From assembly GCA_010094045.1 (NCBI GenBank), contig ML986708.1:62001-126000 (forward strand): a stretch of DNA of 64,000 bases, read 5' to 3'. The notes beneath the pieces were generated by a model. The model made no database searches. It worked only from the letters and a program-made list of their open reading frames with translations, and was not told where the DNA came from. The stretch comes from Lojkania enalia (Eukaryota; Ascomycota; Dothideomycetes; Pleosporales). Each line of letters starts with the position of its first letter. Positions within the stretch are counted from its first letter, which is position 1. Shown here one piece after another: positions 22,806 to 33,226 of this stretch. A program made the translations under genes and the position numbers.

Positions 22806-24153
22806 ATGGCCCCCGCCGAGGATAGTGGCAAGCGGATAGCAGAAGCCCAGAAACTCGCAAAGAGCGACTCGGTCATGGCGGAGCAAATCTATAAGGAAGT
22901 CCTTTCGAAGAATCCCGGCTCAAATGAGACCGCTATCAAGAATTATGAGTCTGCATTGGTTGGTCTAGGGGGGCTCTTCCGGGATCAGAGGAGAGTTGAT
23001 GCTCTGGCTGAGCTAGTTAGGCAAACGCGGTCGGTGCTATCATCATTCGCAAAAGCAAAGACGGCGAAGCTAGGTACGTTAGGCAATATACACGACCTTC
23101 AACATTGTTGGTATGTGGCTGACCGCGGGTTACACCCCCCTTTCAGTGCGGCAGCTGCTCGACCTCTTTACCACCATCCCCAACACCATCGATATCCAGA
23201 TTTCAGTCACCAAGTCATGCATAGAGTGGGCAGTGTCGGAAAGGAGGGGCTTCCTACGCCAAAATCTCGAAACTCGGCTTGTTTCTCTGTACATGCAGAA
23301 GCAGTCGTACTATGATGCCCTTACCCTCATCAACAGTTTATTGAAGGAGCTCAAGCGTCTCGACGACAAGCTGGTTTTGGTCGAAGTGCAGCTCCTCGAA
23401 TCAAGGGTCTACCATGCCCTCGGAAACATCCCCAAAGGACGGGCCGCTCTCACCTCCGCACGAACCTCGGCTGCCTCGGTATACACTCCACCGCTGCTTC
23501 AAGCGGGGCTGGATATGCAGAGCGGTATGCTTCATGCAGAAGATGGTGACTTCAATACTGCATTCTCGTATTTCATCGAGGCCATGGAGGGGTATCACTC
23601 TCAAGATGAGGCACAGAAAGCGACGGCAGCTCTGCAGTACATGCTGCTGTGCAAGATCATGCTGAACCTCGGCGACGATGTTACGTCCCTCATGGCTTCG
23701 AAGCACGCCATCAAATATGCGGGAAAGAGCTTGGACGCAATGAAGGCCGTAGCTCGAGCACATACCAACCGCAGCCTAGAGGAATATGAGACGGCTTTGA
23801 CAGATTACCGCCAGGAGCTTGGAAGCGATCGGTTTATTACGAGCCATCTCCGGCGCCTGTACGACAACATGCTGGAGCAAAACCTAATCAAGGTAATTGA
23901 ACCGTTCAGTAGAGTGGAGATCGACCATGTTGCAAAGATGGTCGGGCTTGATACAACCCAAATCGAGCGCAAGCTTTCGCAGATGATCCTAGACAAGGTC
24001 ATCATCGGAGTTCTGGACCAGGGCGCGGGGTGTCTAATCGTCTTCGACGAGTCGGAGAGGGATCAAGCCTACGATGCGGCTTTGGAGACCATCGAGAAAT
24101 TGAGTAATGTTGTGGACGTCTTGTACACGAATCAAGCATCGCTGCTGGAATAG
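22806..24153 (+). CDS. RPN6: 26S proteasome regulatory subunit Rpn6 (PSMD11)
   Basis: Exons 22806-23073 and 23147-24153; the intron is GTACGT...TTTCAG and the sum gives 424 aa, close to yeast Rpn6 (434). The N-terminal and middle parts are TPR-like helical repeats (AEQIYKEVLSKNP; SLYMQKQSYYDALTLINSLL; SRVYHALGNIPKGRAALTSA). The C-terminal third is a PCI domain with winged-helix text (LEQNLIKVIEPFSRVEIDHV, MVGLDTTQIERKLSQMILD). Rpn6 is a lid subunit that clamps the 19S lid to the 20S core particle. The start ATG is the first in frame and lies in a favourable CACGATGGC context. Confidence 0.96.
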
Positions 24154-26348
24154 CGAAATGGTTGGTTACGGTGATGCGATTATGGGGACAACGGACGTTA
24201 TTTCCAATGCTTCAGTACCTATTTCGGAGCTATGTAATATATCATAGACGGTACATGACGCAATGCAGCAGGCATGGCGTCGACCTATGAATGAATGCAG
24301 TTACTGAGCACATCCTAGCGTTACTTGTCGCTATTTCTACTCAAAATCGTTCCCTTTGCACGACCACCTCTCACCGCCTGATGACCATTGGTGAGCCGAT
24401 ATGGTTCTCTTCAGATATATGAAAACCATAAGCACGCAGCGGTTGTACCTCACTATCCGCGATGCGCGTCAGACGCGTCAGAACGGCAGCGAATATTAGC
24501 CTACCCTGCAAGATGAGTTTCGACAGGGTCTGCACAATAGTGTGCGAGCTGACAATGCAGAAATAGCCTCGGGGTTTTTCCAAGAAGCGCGCTTGGGAGC
24601 TGGGGAGTGCATCCAAGTCTCCTTCAACTGCCAAGGTCAACTTGGCTACCGCACACCTTGACTACGCCCATGCTGTCGGTTCCGGAGCTCGGTCTTTGCT
24701 CCCATCGCTTATTAGGACTTCGGACTCGCCTGGATATCCTCTAATATGAACGGGGTTCTTCTGCAAAGGTGTTTGTACCACCACCTAGGCTACGGAAAGA
24801 TAAAATAAGCACTTTTGGTCGAGATGAAGGTTGCATGGGCGCCACGCAAGACTTCCTATCCGCTGGCCACGAGGCTCACCCCACAGGGCAACAGATCTCA
24901 TCTAGACGACCATGCCGTCCCATGCAGCCAGCTAAAACATTTCGGCCCCCGACAGCTAACGTGCATATGTGGGTGAAACGTGGGTTCACACATTTCCGTA
25001 GCTTACCAAAGTCGGTGCTCGGCGCGCCAAGCCTCCCTCCACTTCGTCATCTCAGATCGCCCTCATGCTTCCTTTTACTTAGGCGCGCACAGATAGCCTC
25101 TCTCACCATCACCTAGAGAAACATCCCGACTGCCCCGCGAGGTCTGGGCATTGTAATGCAAGAGTCAGCCCCAACAGAGCCCTGGCGTCCTGTCCCCTAG
25201 CTCGGTGGTGGGACGCACACCGCATCGCTGATATTGCTTGCGGTATTCCTAGCCCACAGTTGAGGCCCGGCTTCAGCCTTCACTCCAAGGCGAGAGGACT
25301 GAGCATCCAAGAGCTAGTCCATAGGCCAGGGTCCTTCTTTAGGCCAAGACTGCATCCGCCATTGGCTAACCTGCCGCTTTACTCGTCTCGCCTGCTTGTT
25401 ACACCTCATTCAGCAAGGGCACTTGGTGGACGCGGATCAGCTCCTAGACCCAGTCTACCAATCCCTTATTTCAAAGCACCCAGAGCCTGCTGACTGCTTT
25501 CGTGCCGCTGTCGGTAGGACCAGGAACATGAGCCCCGTCCCTCTTTCTTGGGAGGACAAGCCCTCTTTGACAGCCACGTGGGCGCGGACCACCAAGCCCC
25601 CTGTTGCGAGGGCTCGTATGGATTGCGGCGGGACTCGTAGCATGCAAGCCATGCCGGCAGGTTCTTCGCCGCCAATTACTGTCCACCAGCCCTCGCTGCA
25701 GCCCTTTCCGTCAGATGGGACCTTCTCTATCCTCGAGTGAGCAACGTCTATCATCACTGTAGCGGCTGCGGAAAGTCGAGCCGTTTCATGCATAAAGAGA
25801 TGGTAGCCTATCATGCTTGACCCGCAGGGCCCACTTGGTGTCTATCTCATAGCAATGCATGCCTTCTTTGGCGGTTGTTGCCCATGCTTGAGCATACGAA
25901 ATTGGCTAACCCGCTCACGGGGTTCAGTGGGAGTGGAAACCAGTGTGTAGAACCTTGAGACAGGTCACGACTGGCGCCATCAAGGGCAAAGCCATTGCGC
26001 CAGTCTCGTTTTGACTGTGCTCTCGTTCACTTTAAACATGGTAACGTGCCTGGGAACCGAATGATGACAGCTCTTCGGTTGACAACTACCCACCACGATC
26101 CGCAATCACGCTTGTGCCCTCCGCCTCCGCCAACAGGAAACAAACTTCTGACGATCGACTCGCCCTAGGTCGGCTGTGGCTTGATCTTTGGATGGGCTTA
26201 TACCTGGCTACGTTCCGACGCTTGACCCCCAAGCCTTATCCCAATATACCCTTCTACCCCTCTCCCACGTCAAAACCTTGATCTCACCAACATCACTATA
26301 CCCCCCCGTTCGGACTCCGTCCTTCGATACTACAGACAGGCTTAAACC
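24154..26348. other. Long intergenic region, 2.2 kb
   Basis: I see no supportable gene. Open frames of 60-120 codons occur on both strands (for example 24371-24640 and 25455-25814, minus) but lack family motifs or intron partners. The base composition looks unique-sequence rather than RIP-mutated. Confidence 0.45.
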
Positions 26349-27502
26349 ATGCCCGTTCAAAGGGTACTTCTGACTGGCGCGAACAATCTTATTGGATCAC
26401 ATATCCTTCACCAGCTCTTATACTCCAACGTTTCCGTCCGCGCCGTGGTCAGATCAAGGGAAGAAGCGCAAACAATCCAGCAGCAATATCCCCCGACAAA
26501 TCCACCACGACTGGACTTTGCAATAATTCACCCTCGAGATCTTGCCATCCCGGGTGCTTATGACGATGCTCTGAATGCTTACCCGGAACCTTTCGACGCC
26601 GTCCTCCACGTTATCGCTGCGGATGCATCCGAAGAAGCTGATTGTCTATCCCGCTTTATCCATCTCGAAACTGACACTCTGATCAACTTCCTAAGGAGTG
26701 TCAAAGAGGTCTCCACAAGCGTCCGAAGAGTTGTTGTCATTTCAACTCTCACTCCGTTCGCCCGTTGGCTTGTTGACCCACAGGCGGAGCGAAGCCCTCG
26801 TGGTGATAACCTTTTAGCAAGCAGGAGCGTCGAGATCGATCCAGAGTACATTCTTGCGACCAGTCAGGCCAGTGATAACATCATCCACGAAGCATTGTGG
26901 AGATGGAGGAAAGATGCAAATGCTCAGTTCGATCTGGTCTTTCTTACTGCCCCCAGTATATATGGCCCATCAATCCGACCGTTGAATAATTCTTCAGACC
27001 TTGAGGAAGCGAACCGCAGGATATGGAACATTTGCAGCAATAGCTCCAATGATTATGCCATTTCACCACCGTATGGAATCGACTATTACACTGATGTCAG
27101 GGTGAGTTAAATTTGCGAGTATCCTGCATAACTAGTTCAAAACATGCATTCTTATTCTTCTCTCAGGATCTCGCTACCGCCAGTGTGCAAGCTGTCTTTG
27201 TCCCCGAAGCCAGCAATCGACGGTTTGTCATATCGGCAGGTGTGATACCGTCCCGATCAGCTATTGCTGAGTTTCTCATCAGTCGGTTTCCCGAACTTGG
27301 AACCCGCGTTCGAGCCGATGGCTCGCCGCCTCGCCGGACAATGTCAGGAGATCCTCCTCTTGATTTCATCAACACTCATCTTACTGCCGTTATTCTACGG
27401 CTAGCCCAGTATCGGCCGACTGAAGAGACCCTCATCGACCTGGCAAGGCAAATTATAGAGCTACACCGGCGCAGGGAATGGAAGAGAGTAATACAAAGCT
27501 AA
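26349..27502 (+). CDS. Atypical SDR, NAD(P)-binding reductase/epimerase-like, 362 aa
   Basis: Exons 26349-27101 and 27167-27502 with a GTGAGT...CTCAG intron in phase 0. The N-terminus has a Rossmann motif VLLTGANNLIGSHI (TGxxxxxG form) followed by an Arg-containing segment (RAVVRSREEA), as in extended/atypical SDRs such as Gre2-like aldehyde reductases and cinnamoyl-CoA reductases. Where relatives have the active-site YxxxK (usual text YxxSKxxAE), this protein reads ATSQASDNIIHEALW, so the lysine appears to be Gln and the tyrosine is not in register. It may be a non-catalytic member or use other residues. Later text (YGPSIRPL; YYTDVRDLATASVQAVFVPE) fits the substrate-binding half. Substrate unknown. 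Confidence 0.82.
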
Positions 27503-27699
27503 GAAAACCCAAAGATACGATTCAAATTTTTTTTTCATTTTCCAACTCAGTTAGTCATTTTTCTGGGTTACTTTCGTTGCACATCCAGACTTTTGCATCT
27601 TAGTGGTAATCGTAAGCCGAACCGTGGCAAAATCCAATAATTACCGTCTTTCCCATTTTACTCGTATACAATTTGCAGTCATACTCATTTCTTGCTCCT

Positions 27700-28346
27700 C
27701 TAAGCAGGTTCGAGAGTCCTCAAATCTCGATCCTTGCTCTTCGCCTTGGCTTTTCCGACGCCTCCTCGGTTTTTCACTTGTGACAATCGAGCCATGATCC
27801 GACCGTCGAATCGGTATTCTATTTTGAGATGTGCACTGAGGTGGAATCCCTTCGGGGACAATGAGAGTCCTAACGCGAGCTCTGAGCAAACGTTGACCAT
27901 ACCTGCCGTAGCTACAAAGCTCAACCATGTCTCGCACGGAGCGGAGACGGTCTCATCGGATGCCCTAATGGAGCAGACATGTCCAGGCTTTCTGACGTCG
28001 ATGACGGTGGATCTCGTTGGCAAAATACTTTTGAGTTTGTCAGACAGGCTGATGCGGCTTCTAAACAGATACGAGAGCAACTCCACACTTCTATAGAAGT
28101 GTCGCGACGTTGTCACAAGCATTTTTTGGTATTGAACAGAAGGCTCTGTTGCAGAGTCCGTTCGGAGAAAGCCCCAATTTCGGAAGGTGCTGCCCGCTCC
28201 GACATTTTATGACCACCGAAGTCCGCAACCTTAACTTCACGAGCTTCCTTTTCTCTTGACGACAACTTCTGCAATCTCCGATTGTCAAAAGGATCAAAAC
28301 GACGAAATGCATCCGGCAAAGTCAGAGCTAAGGTAATGGAGCTCAT
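27700..28346 (-). CDS. Possible orphan protein, ~196 aa (speculative two-exon model)
   Basis: Two adjacent open frames on the minus strand (28346 to about 28113, and 28122 to 27700) can be joined by a 56-nt GT-AG intron (28061-28116) that keeps frame, giving exons 28117-28346 and 27700-28060 and 196 codons. The start is MSSITLALTLPDAFRRFDPF and the end is a Lys/Arg-rich tail. The donor (GTGACA) is weak and no clear branch site is seen. I recognise no family. It may equally be two chance frames or a frameshifted relic. Confidence 0.3.
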
Positions 28347-28416
28347 TGGGAAAGCAGACCAAATACACTAGTTTTGTGGCCTTGCAAGAGAGTGGCTGAC
28401 AATGGGCTGCTAAGCC

Positions 28417-28447
<31 letters not shown>

Positions 28448-29545
28448 TGTCTGAGCAAAGAAGTTATCATAGGCTATAAATAGGGGACAAACTCATGATA
28501 GAACCTAGCGAGTGACACGATAAGAATGCCATGAGGGAGTCTTAGATCATCAACCAAATACATCATCTCACAGTCGGTAGCCTTGAGCCTTTTGTGTCCA
28601 AGTGTCGCGCAATTTCCCATCATTAAAACTCCTTCGACTGTCTAATCAATGATGCCAGCAATGCAATGCGTACTATTAGTCTCTATGACCGTCGTGCCAC
28701 AGCTTCGTAGTGGTTTTCCTCGCCGATGATATCCATCATTTCTTTAACTAGTACGCGATGCAGGTTTATTCAATGCAATGCAAAGCGTCCGAACACCGTG
28801 GCTCTGGTTTTCACATTTGTCATACAAACCTCGCGGCATGACAGGCCCGAGGCCTAGTCTACGGACCGGGAAACCACGCACGAGCCAACTCTATGCTCAC
28901 TTCCAATACAGTGCGTTTAGCATTAAACTTACCACAGTAACTCTATGTCCGGGAACTTTTGATCCTTTTTAGGAGGTTTTCCGTCGCCGCTTTTAGAGTC
29001 ACTTACATCCAAAATGCCGAGTCCAACCCATACAATACCATCAACTTTCTAGCCTAATTCTTGCCCCCTTTTATGCGGTGTCGATTTATGCTCTCTGCAT
29101 TTCAAAACCTAGTAATCTAATTCTTCATTACACGTTATTAAATTATTATTGTATTAATGGCACAAGATCTAGACTAGTATATTAAATATTTAAGCTAGGC
29201 ATTCACTTTGTTAAAGCTTCTCGTCATCATTAAAGCTACTCCTAATAGCAAGTCTGCGTCCATATTTTTAGCAGTAGTAATGAGAATGCGTATAAATGAG
29301 CTTTTGTAATCTCTAGCAATTTTGAACAAGTGCCGCGCGAGCAGCTACTCTGGTGTTAGCAACTCTAGCTATAGTACAAGAAGTTTATGGCTTTATCGCC
29401 GTATTACATTAACCGTATGTTAGGTAGAGCAAGTACAGTTGGAGAACCTTAGCAAGTGTAGCTAAAGGACCTTGGAAGCTGTAGCTAAAGCAATATTCAT
29501 TCCGTTCCGACCATTCATTCTAGTCTGCTAGCGCCTCACTCAATG
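28347..29545. other. Intergenic, becoming AT-rich
   Basis: No supported gene. An A19 run lies at 28417-28435. From about 29050 the sequence turns AT-rich with many TAG/CTA words, like weakly RIP-mutated transposon remains, but no family can be read. Confidence 0.5.
28417..28435. repeat. Poly-A run (19 A)
   Basis: Uninterrupted adenine run in the intergenic region upstream (on the minus strand) of the possible orphan gene. Confidence 0.85.
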
Positions 29546-30166
29546 CTAACGCACGTCCGGTAATCCAACGTAAAATCTCAGCCGCTGCTTCTTATCCGCA
29601 GTCGTGCCGTTGGTAGGGAGATTTAGTGCTGTTAATATACGATCTAGAGCCGGACCTGACATATTCAAAAGCTGAGCGGGTGTGGCAGGGAAATCTTGGA
29701 CGTCGGCATTTGTCGTATATTCACGGAGTGCGGTAAGAGGGACGTCGGATCTTCTAATGCCAGAGTTTTGAAGGCGGGCAATAGAATTGTACTCGCTGTA
29801 TAGTTATAACTAGTTAGCAGATAAGAAGGACGTCTAAATAGTAGTCACTCACGTTGCCCGATGACCTGTGGTGATGTCGATGCGGAGTTGTTGCATCTGT
29901 TGCTGCAGCTGTTGCTGCATCTGGAGCATCTGCTGCATTTGTTGCTGCATCTGCTGTATCTGTTGCTGTGTTTGTTGATGGTTTTCCCGCATCTGCTGTA
30001 TAATTGCAGTGGACTGAGAAATTGGAGGAAGGTTGGCAAAATTTACCATCTCGATGCTAGCTTGCTGGAGTCCCGAGGCGGCTTGCTCGAGCCCTTGTGC
30101 TAGGAGCCCGAGATCTGGTTGTGGGCCGAGCTGAGCTCCAGGCTGGGGGGAACTAACGTCTGCCAT
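29546..30166 (-). CDS. Gln-rich coiled-coil protein with SAP-like C-terminal module, 187 aa
   Basis: Exons 29853-30166 and 29546-29795 (minus); the 57-nt intron has GTGAGT, a GCTAACT branch site and TACAG, and the sum is exactly 188 codons. The chosen start gives MADVSSPQPG; the open frame extends further upstream without a better start. Residues about 50-100 are a Gln/Met coiled coil (repeats of QQMQQ). The second exon reads EYNSIARLQNSGIRRSDVPL, then DFPATPAQLLNMSGPALDRIL and LNLPTNGTTADKKQRLRFYV (quoted in parts). The last segment has the helix-turn-helix rhythm of SAP-like modules. I know this arrangement only from fungal proteins of unknown function. The gene is intact although it lies 300 bp from a decayed transposon. 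Confidence 0.75.
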
Positions 30167-30471
30167 GGCTTCTAGTGGTGGGAGAAGACCCGGAGAACTG
30201 AGTGTGTGGTGGGGGTGTGGTGTGGTGTGGTTGAGGAGAACGAAAGTTGAAGTGGGGCTGAGCAAGCAGGTGTAAACAATGTGCACGGTCAGCGGGGACT
30301 GCACGCAATTGTGCTTTAACCGTGATCCTAGACCGTATTATAACTGAGTGGCTTGATGGCGCAGCTCTAACCATCAGCAGCTGATCCTCCCGTGCTTACC
30401 ATACGTACGTCATGTACCCATGCCGCTGTTTGACATCCGTCATCGATCTTGGCTTTTCAGCTTAATGTTTA

Positions 30472-31553
30472 ACATAAATGACAAGCAAGCGCGCCACCTT
30501 ATCAACTCTTTCCACCGTTCTAGCAATATATTTTCACAACTCATTAAGTCACTACAAATATAATATATATCCTCGATCAAGTAGTATCTATAGCACCCCT
30601 CCCGCACGTATGCAATTTATGCGCAGCCTCCCTGCAGCGGCTGCAGCGTGTAGAAGCCTGCCGGCTTGCACCCGATCGCGCCTTACCTTAATGTATCTCG
30701 CCCTCTAGCTGCTGCTTAACCCCCTTTTGAGCAATAATCTTCTGTCCCTCTGCATATAATAAGGCGCCTTGCTTCTGAATCAACTACTTTTTGCACCATT
30801 CTTATGTTGTGGCGGCCATATTTGCTATCTTAATGCTAGCGATTTAACCCTTTACCTGAATAAAATATTATCTCAGTGCTTTTTTCCAGCTGATTAATCG
30901 CTGCGATAATAGAGCCAGGTGATGAGCTCGTATATCTTCGAATCCGATCGCGAATTAATGTTGATTAAGCCCCTAATTCGCGCTGGTTGCTTCCTATATA
31001 AGGGACCTCTAGCGTAGGCGGTGGTGGCGCACGAAGCTTCATACTAAGCTTTAGTGTCACTGCTTTTGGATTATACAGGACTTAACCTGCGCCTTAAAAG
31101 CTTGCGCTGATAGCATCTTTATAGATTGCCTGGGATTCGAGCGAGTTATAGCTCTTATAGCTATCTCTAGCCAACCTGCCCAGCGCTACGCTCAGCAAGC
31201 AGCTTATCTGCTATATCTCGTACAACACCTAGAGAGGGCGCAAATCCTTATAAATCTAGGTCGAGAATATTTGTAATAATAGCCTCCTCTTCTAGCTTGG
31301 TAAGCTTCTTTTTGAATTTTGCTTACAATCGCGTCTTGCAGCAATTCTGCCGCGTCGTCGGTGCATTGTTCTTCGAGAAACGTTATATATAGAAGCGGCG
31401 TGTCTTTCGCTTTAAAGTTGCTTATTATTGATAGCTAGGGAGATATCTGCTTCGTTATAGCTTAATTGGGCATTCGTGGGTTGAGCTATTATTATTAGAA
31501 GGTAAGATGTTGAGTGAAGTCGGGGAGGTGGCGCGCTCGCTTGTCACTTACGT
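30472..31553 (-). mobile_element. Internally deleted pogo/Fot1-type DNA transposon (copy D)
   Basis: Bounded by a TA duplication (30470-30471 and 31554-31555) and by inverted ends: the left end from 30472 (ACATAAATGACAAGCAAGCG) matches the reverse complement of the right end ending at 31553 (ACGTAAGTGACAAGCGAGCG), differing only by G/A in this stretch. The length is 1082 bp, where full Fot1-like elements are about 1.8-1.9 kb. Transposase text is on the minus strand, reading from the right end; see the separate pseudogene entry. Confidence 0.85.
30520..31480 (-). pseudogene. Pogo/Fot1 transposase relic lacking the DDE core
   Basis: Read from right to left: an N-terminal helix-turn-helix piece (YNEADISLAINNKQL, then LTKLEEEAIITNILDLDL and GVVRDIADKLLAERSAGQVG) with a frameshift between its two halves. 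The frame then passes directly to text normally found after the catalytic core (YNSLESQAIYKDAISASF), then STLIRDRIRRYTSSSPGSII, NQLEKSTEII and a C-terminal zinc knuckle CSRCREAAHKLHTC (C-x2-C-x4-H-x4-C). The DDE region between is missing, and several stops and frame changes occur. It cannot encode an active transposase. Confidence 0.8.
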
Positions 31554-31555
31554 TA

Positions 31556-33226
31556 AAGGAATATAATCTAGAAGTCTTCTAGTGGTACGTAAGCCTTGCT
31601 CCCCTTCCGGACTCGCTCCGTTTTGTGAAACCAACGGTGCCTCTGATATAAATCCTTTTAGGCCACTTCTTGATTCAAGTAAACCTAACGCTAGCTCTAT
31701 GCTAGCGATATTACTAGTGCTGAAGCTTTGACATAACACTCAATGCAAACTTCCCCGCTCGATGGCATTGCTGATCTGTTAGATAGGACGCCTAGTCACA
31801 CGACACAGCTTGCTATTGTATCCCGAAACTCCGGGTCCGATCCAGGTTGGAGTAAATGGCGCAAGCAATTAACCTACCCGGCCTAAGTTAAGAGGGCTAT
31901 ACGCCGAGCTCTATGAATTCGGACTTCATTCTGTAATATCTCCAGGGAGGGCCGCAAATCATCGATACAGAATGCTTAAGAGCAGCAGATAAGGGGGCTC
32001 GAAGTTTATGCCTCAATTGTCCTAACAACTCCGGCATCTAAAGTCTCCGCCACGGATTTCAATTCGTCCGTGGCTTCGGGGTTCAATTTGTCACCCACTT
32101 AGGCGTTCGTTTACTAGTTGGCTAGTTTTGTCGTCCACTGCCGCGGCTCATAGCTAAAAATAACGCCATCAAAAAGCGTGGGCTTTCAAATTTCCTCGAA
32201 TATATTGGCCAATATCCTCGCGTGGCATAGTTGCGGCATATAGATGAGCGGTCCATTCAAAGGGCTGTTGCCCAAGAAGTGAATAGCTCTCAGCCAATCA
32301 GAAAAGACCCGGTCGGACTTCAGCTAGCGCCTTCGCTAAGGACTTTAGCATGGCCTCGTATTTTCCATCTGCCAACCCTGCGTGCATCACACACCCACCA
32401 GCCGGTAACACGACCTCGCAAACACTTGACAGACCAGCTGTAGCGTCGACAACTTTCTGTTCCCATCGCGCACGTCTTTTGTAGCAGGGCGAGAGTGGCA
32501 CCCGTATCCGTCCGCACGCAGGCCGCCCGCCTGAAGGTGAAGGACGCCTTCTCGGTGCTCGAAGAGGGCGCAGGGGGTCACACCTGGCCAACAACTGCAG
32601 CTTTGGGGCCCCATGTGTAAGGCTGAAGAACTCATGGTCGGCATGCTGTGTTTTTGCTCAGCTCACGGTTCCCTGCGACCCATCACATGGCCGCCTCGGG
32701 TATCGTGGCATACTCCACTCCCGTCAGTCGCGAGACAGTAGCCGTTGTGAGGCTCCAGTACGCAAGCTGACATGAGCTGAACCGACTCGCTGACAGCTTC
32801 CTCGGACCTGGCCAGGAGGGCCGCATACTATCTGCAGTCACTTCCAACCTTTACAATAAAGGAAGGCGCAAAAGCCTTCCTGAATACCAAACGAACCCAA
32901 TGCCTGTTGTTGGCCCAGCATCCATCACACGCCATCGACAGCACATAGATCAACCATCCACCACATCGACCACCCAAGGCATCCAAACATTTAGAATCTG
33001 CAAACGTGCTCTCTTCCATAGGCGGTCATGGAGTCCTAAGTATCTCTTGGAGCGGCGTTACTTGAGGCCAGCTGATGGTCGGTTCTAATGACGCCACCAA
33101 TGTATCCAGCCATCCAGCTGAACTGCAATCGCTCTCGTGATGTACCAACATTTCTTGACTACAGCAGGAGTGTATAAGATGGTCTTGCCTAAATAATTTA
33201 CTAACCTACAAGACGCTCACTAAAAA
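31556..33226. other. Intergenic region, partly AT-rich
   Basis: No supported gene. The left part resembles eroded repeat sequence but no family is readable; the right part holds the Vps62-like promoter. A small perfect 7-bp hairpin (CCACGGA ... TCCGTGG) occurs near 32050-32075, of unknown meaning. Confidence 0.45.

Noticed and set aside
23113..23146. Frame starting at 23113 as an alternative start of RPN6
   Set aside because: The 23074-23146 region is a GT-AG intron; splicing restores the complete N-terminal part of Rpn6.
25396..25814. Overlapping open frames of 114 and 119 codons on both strands
   Set aside because: Opposite-strand frames cover the same bases and neither has recognisable domains.
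30164..30304. Upstream in-frame start (30304) for the Gln-rich protein
   Set aside because: The extra residues are Pro/His/Leu-rich leader-like text, and MADVSSPQ gives a normal start with the family-like arrangement.
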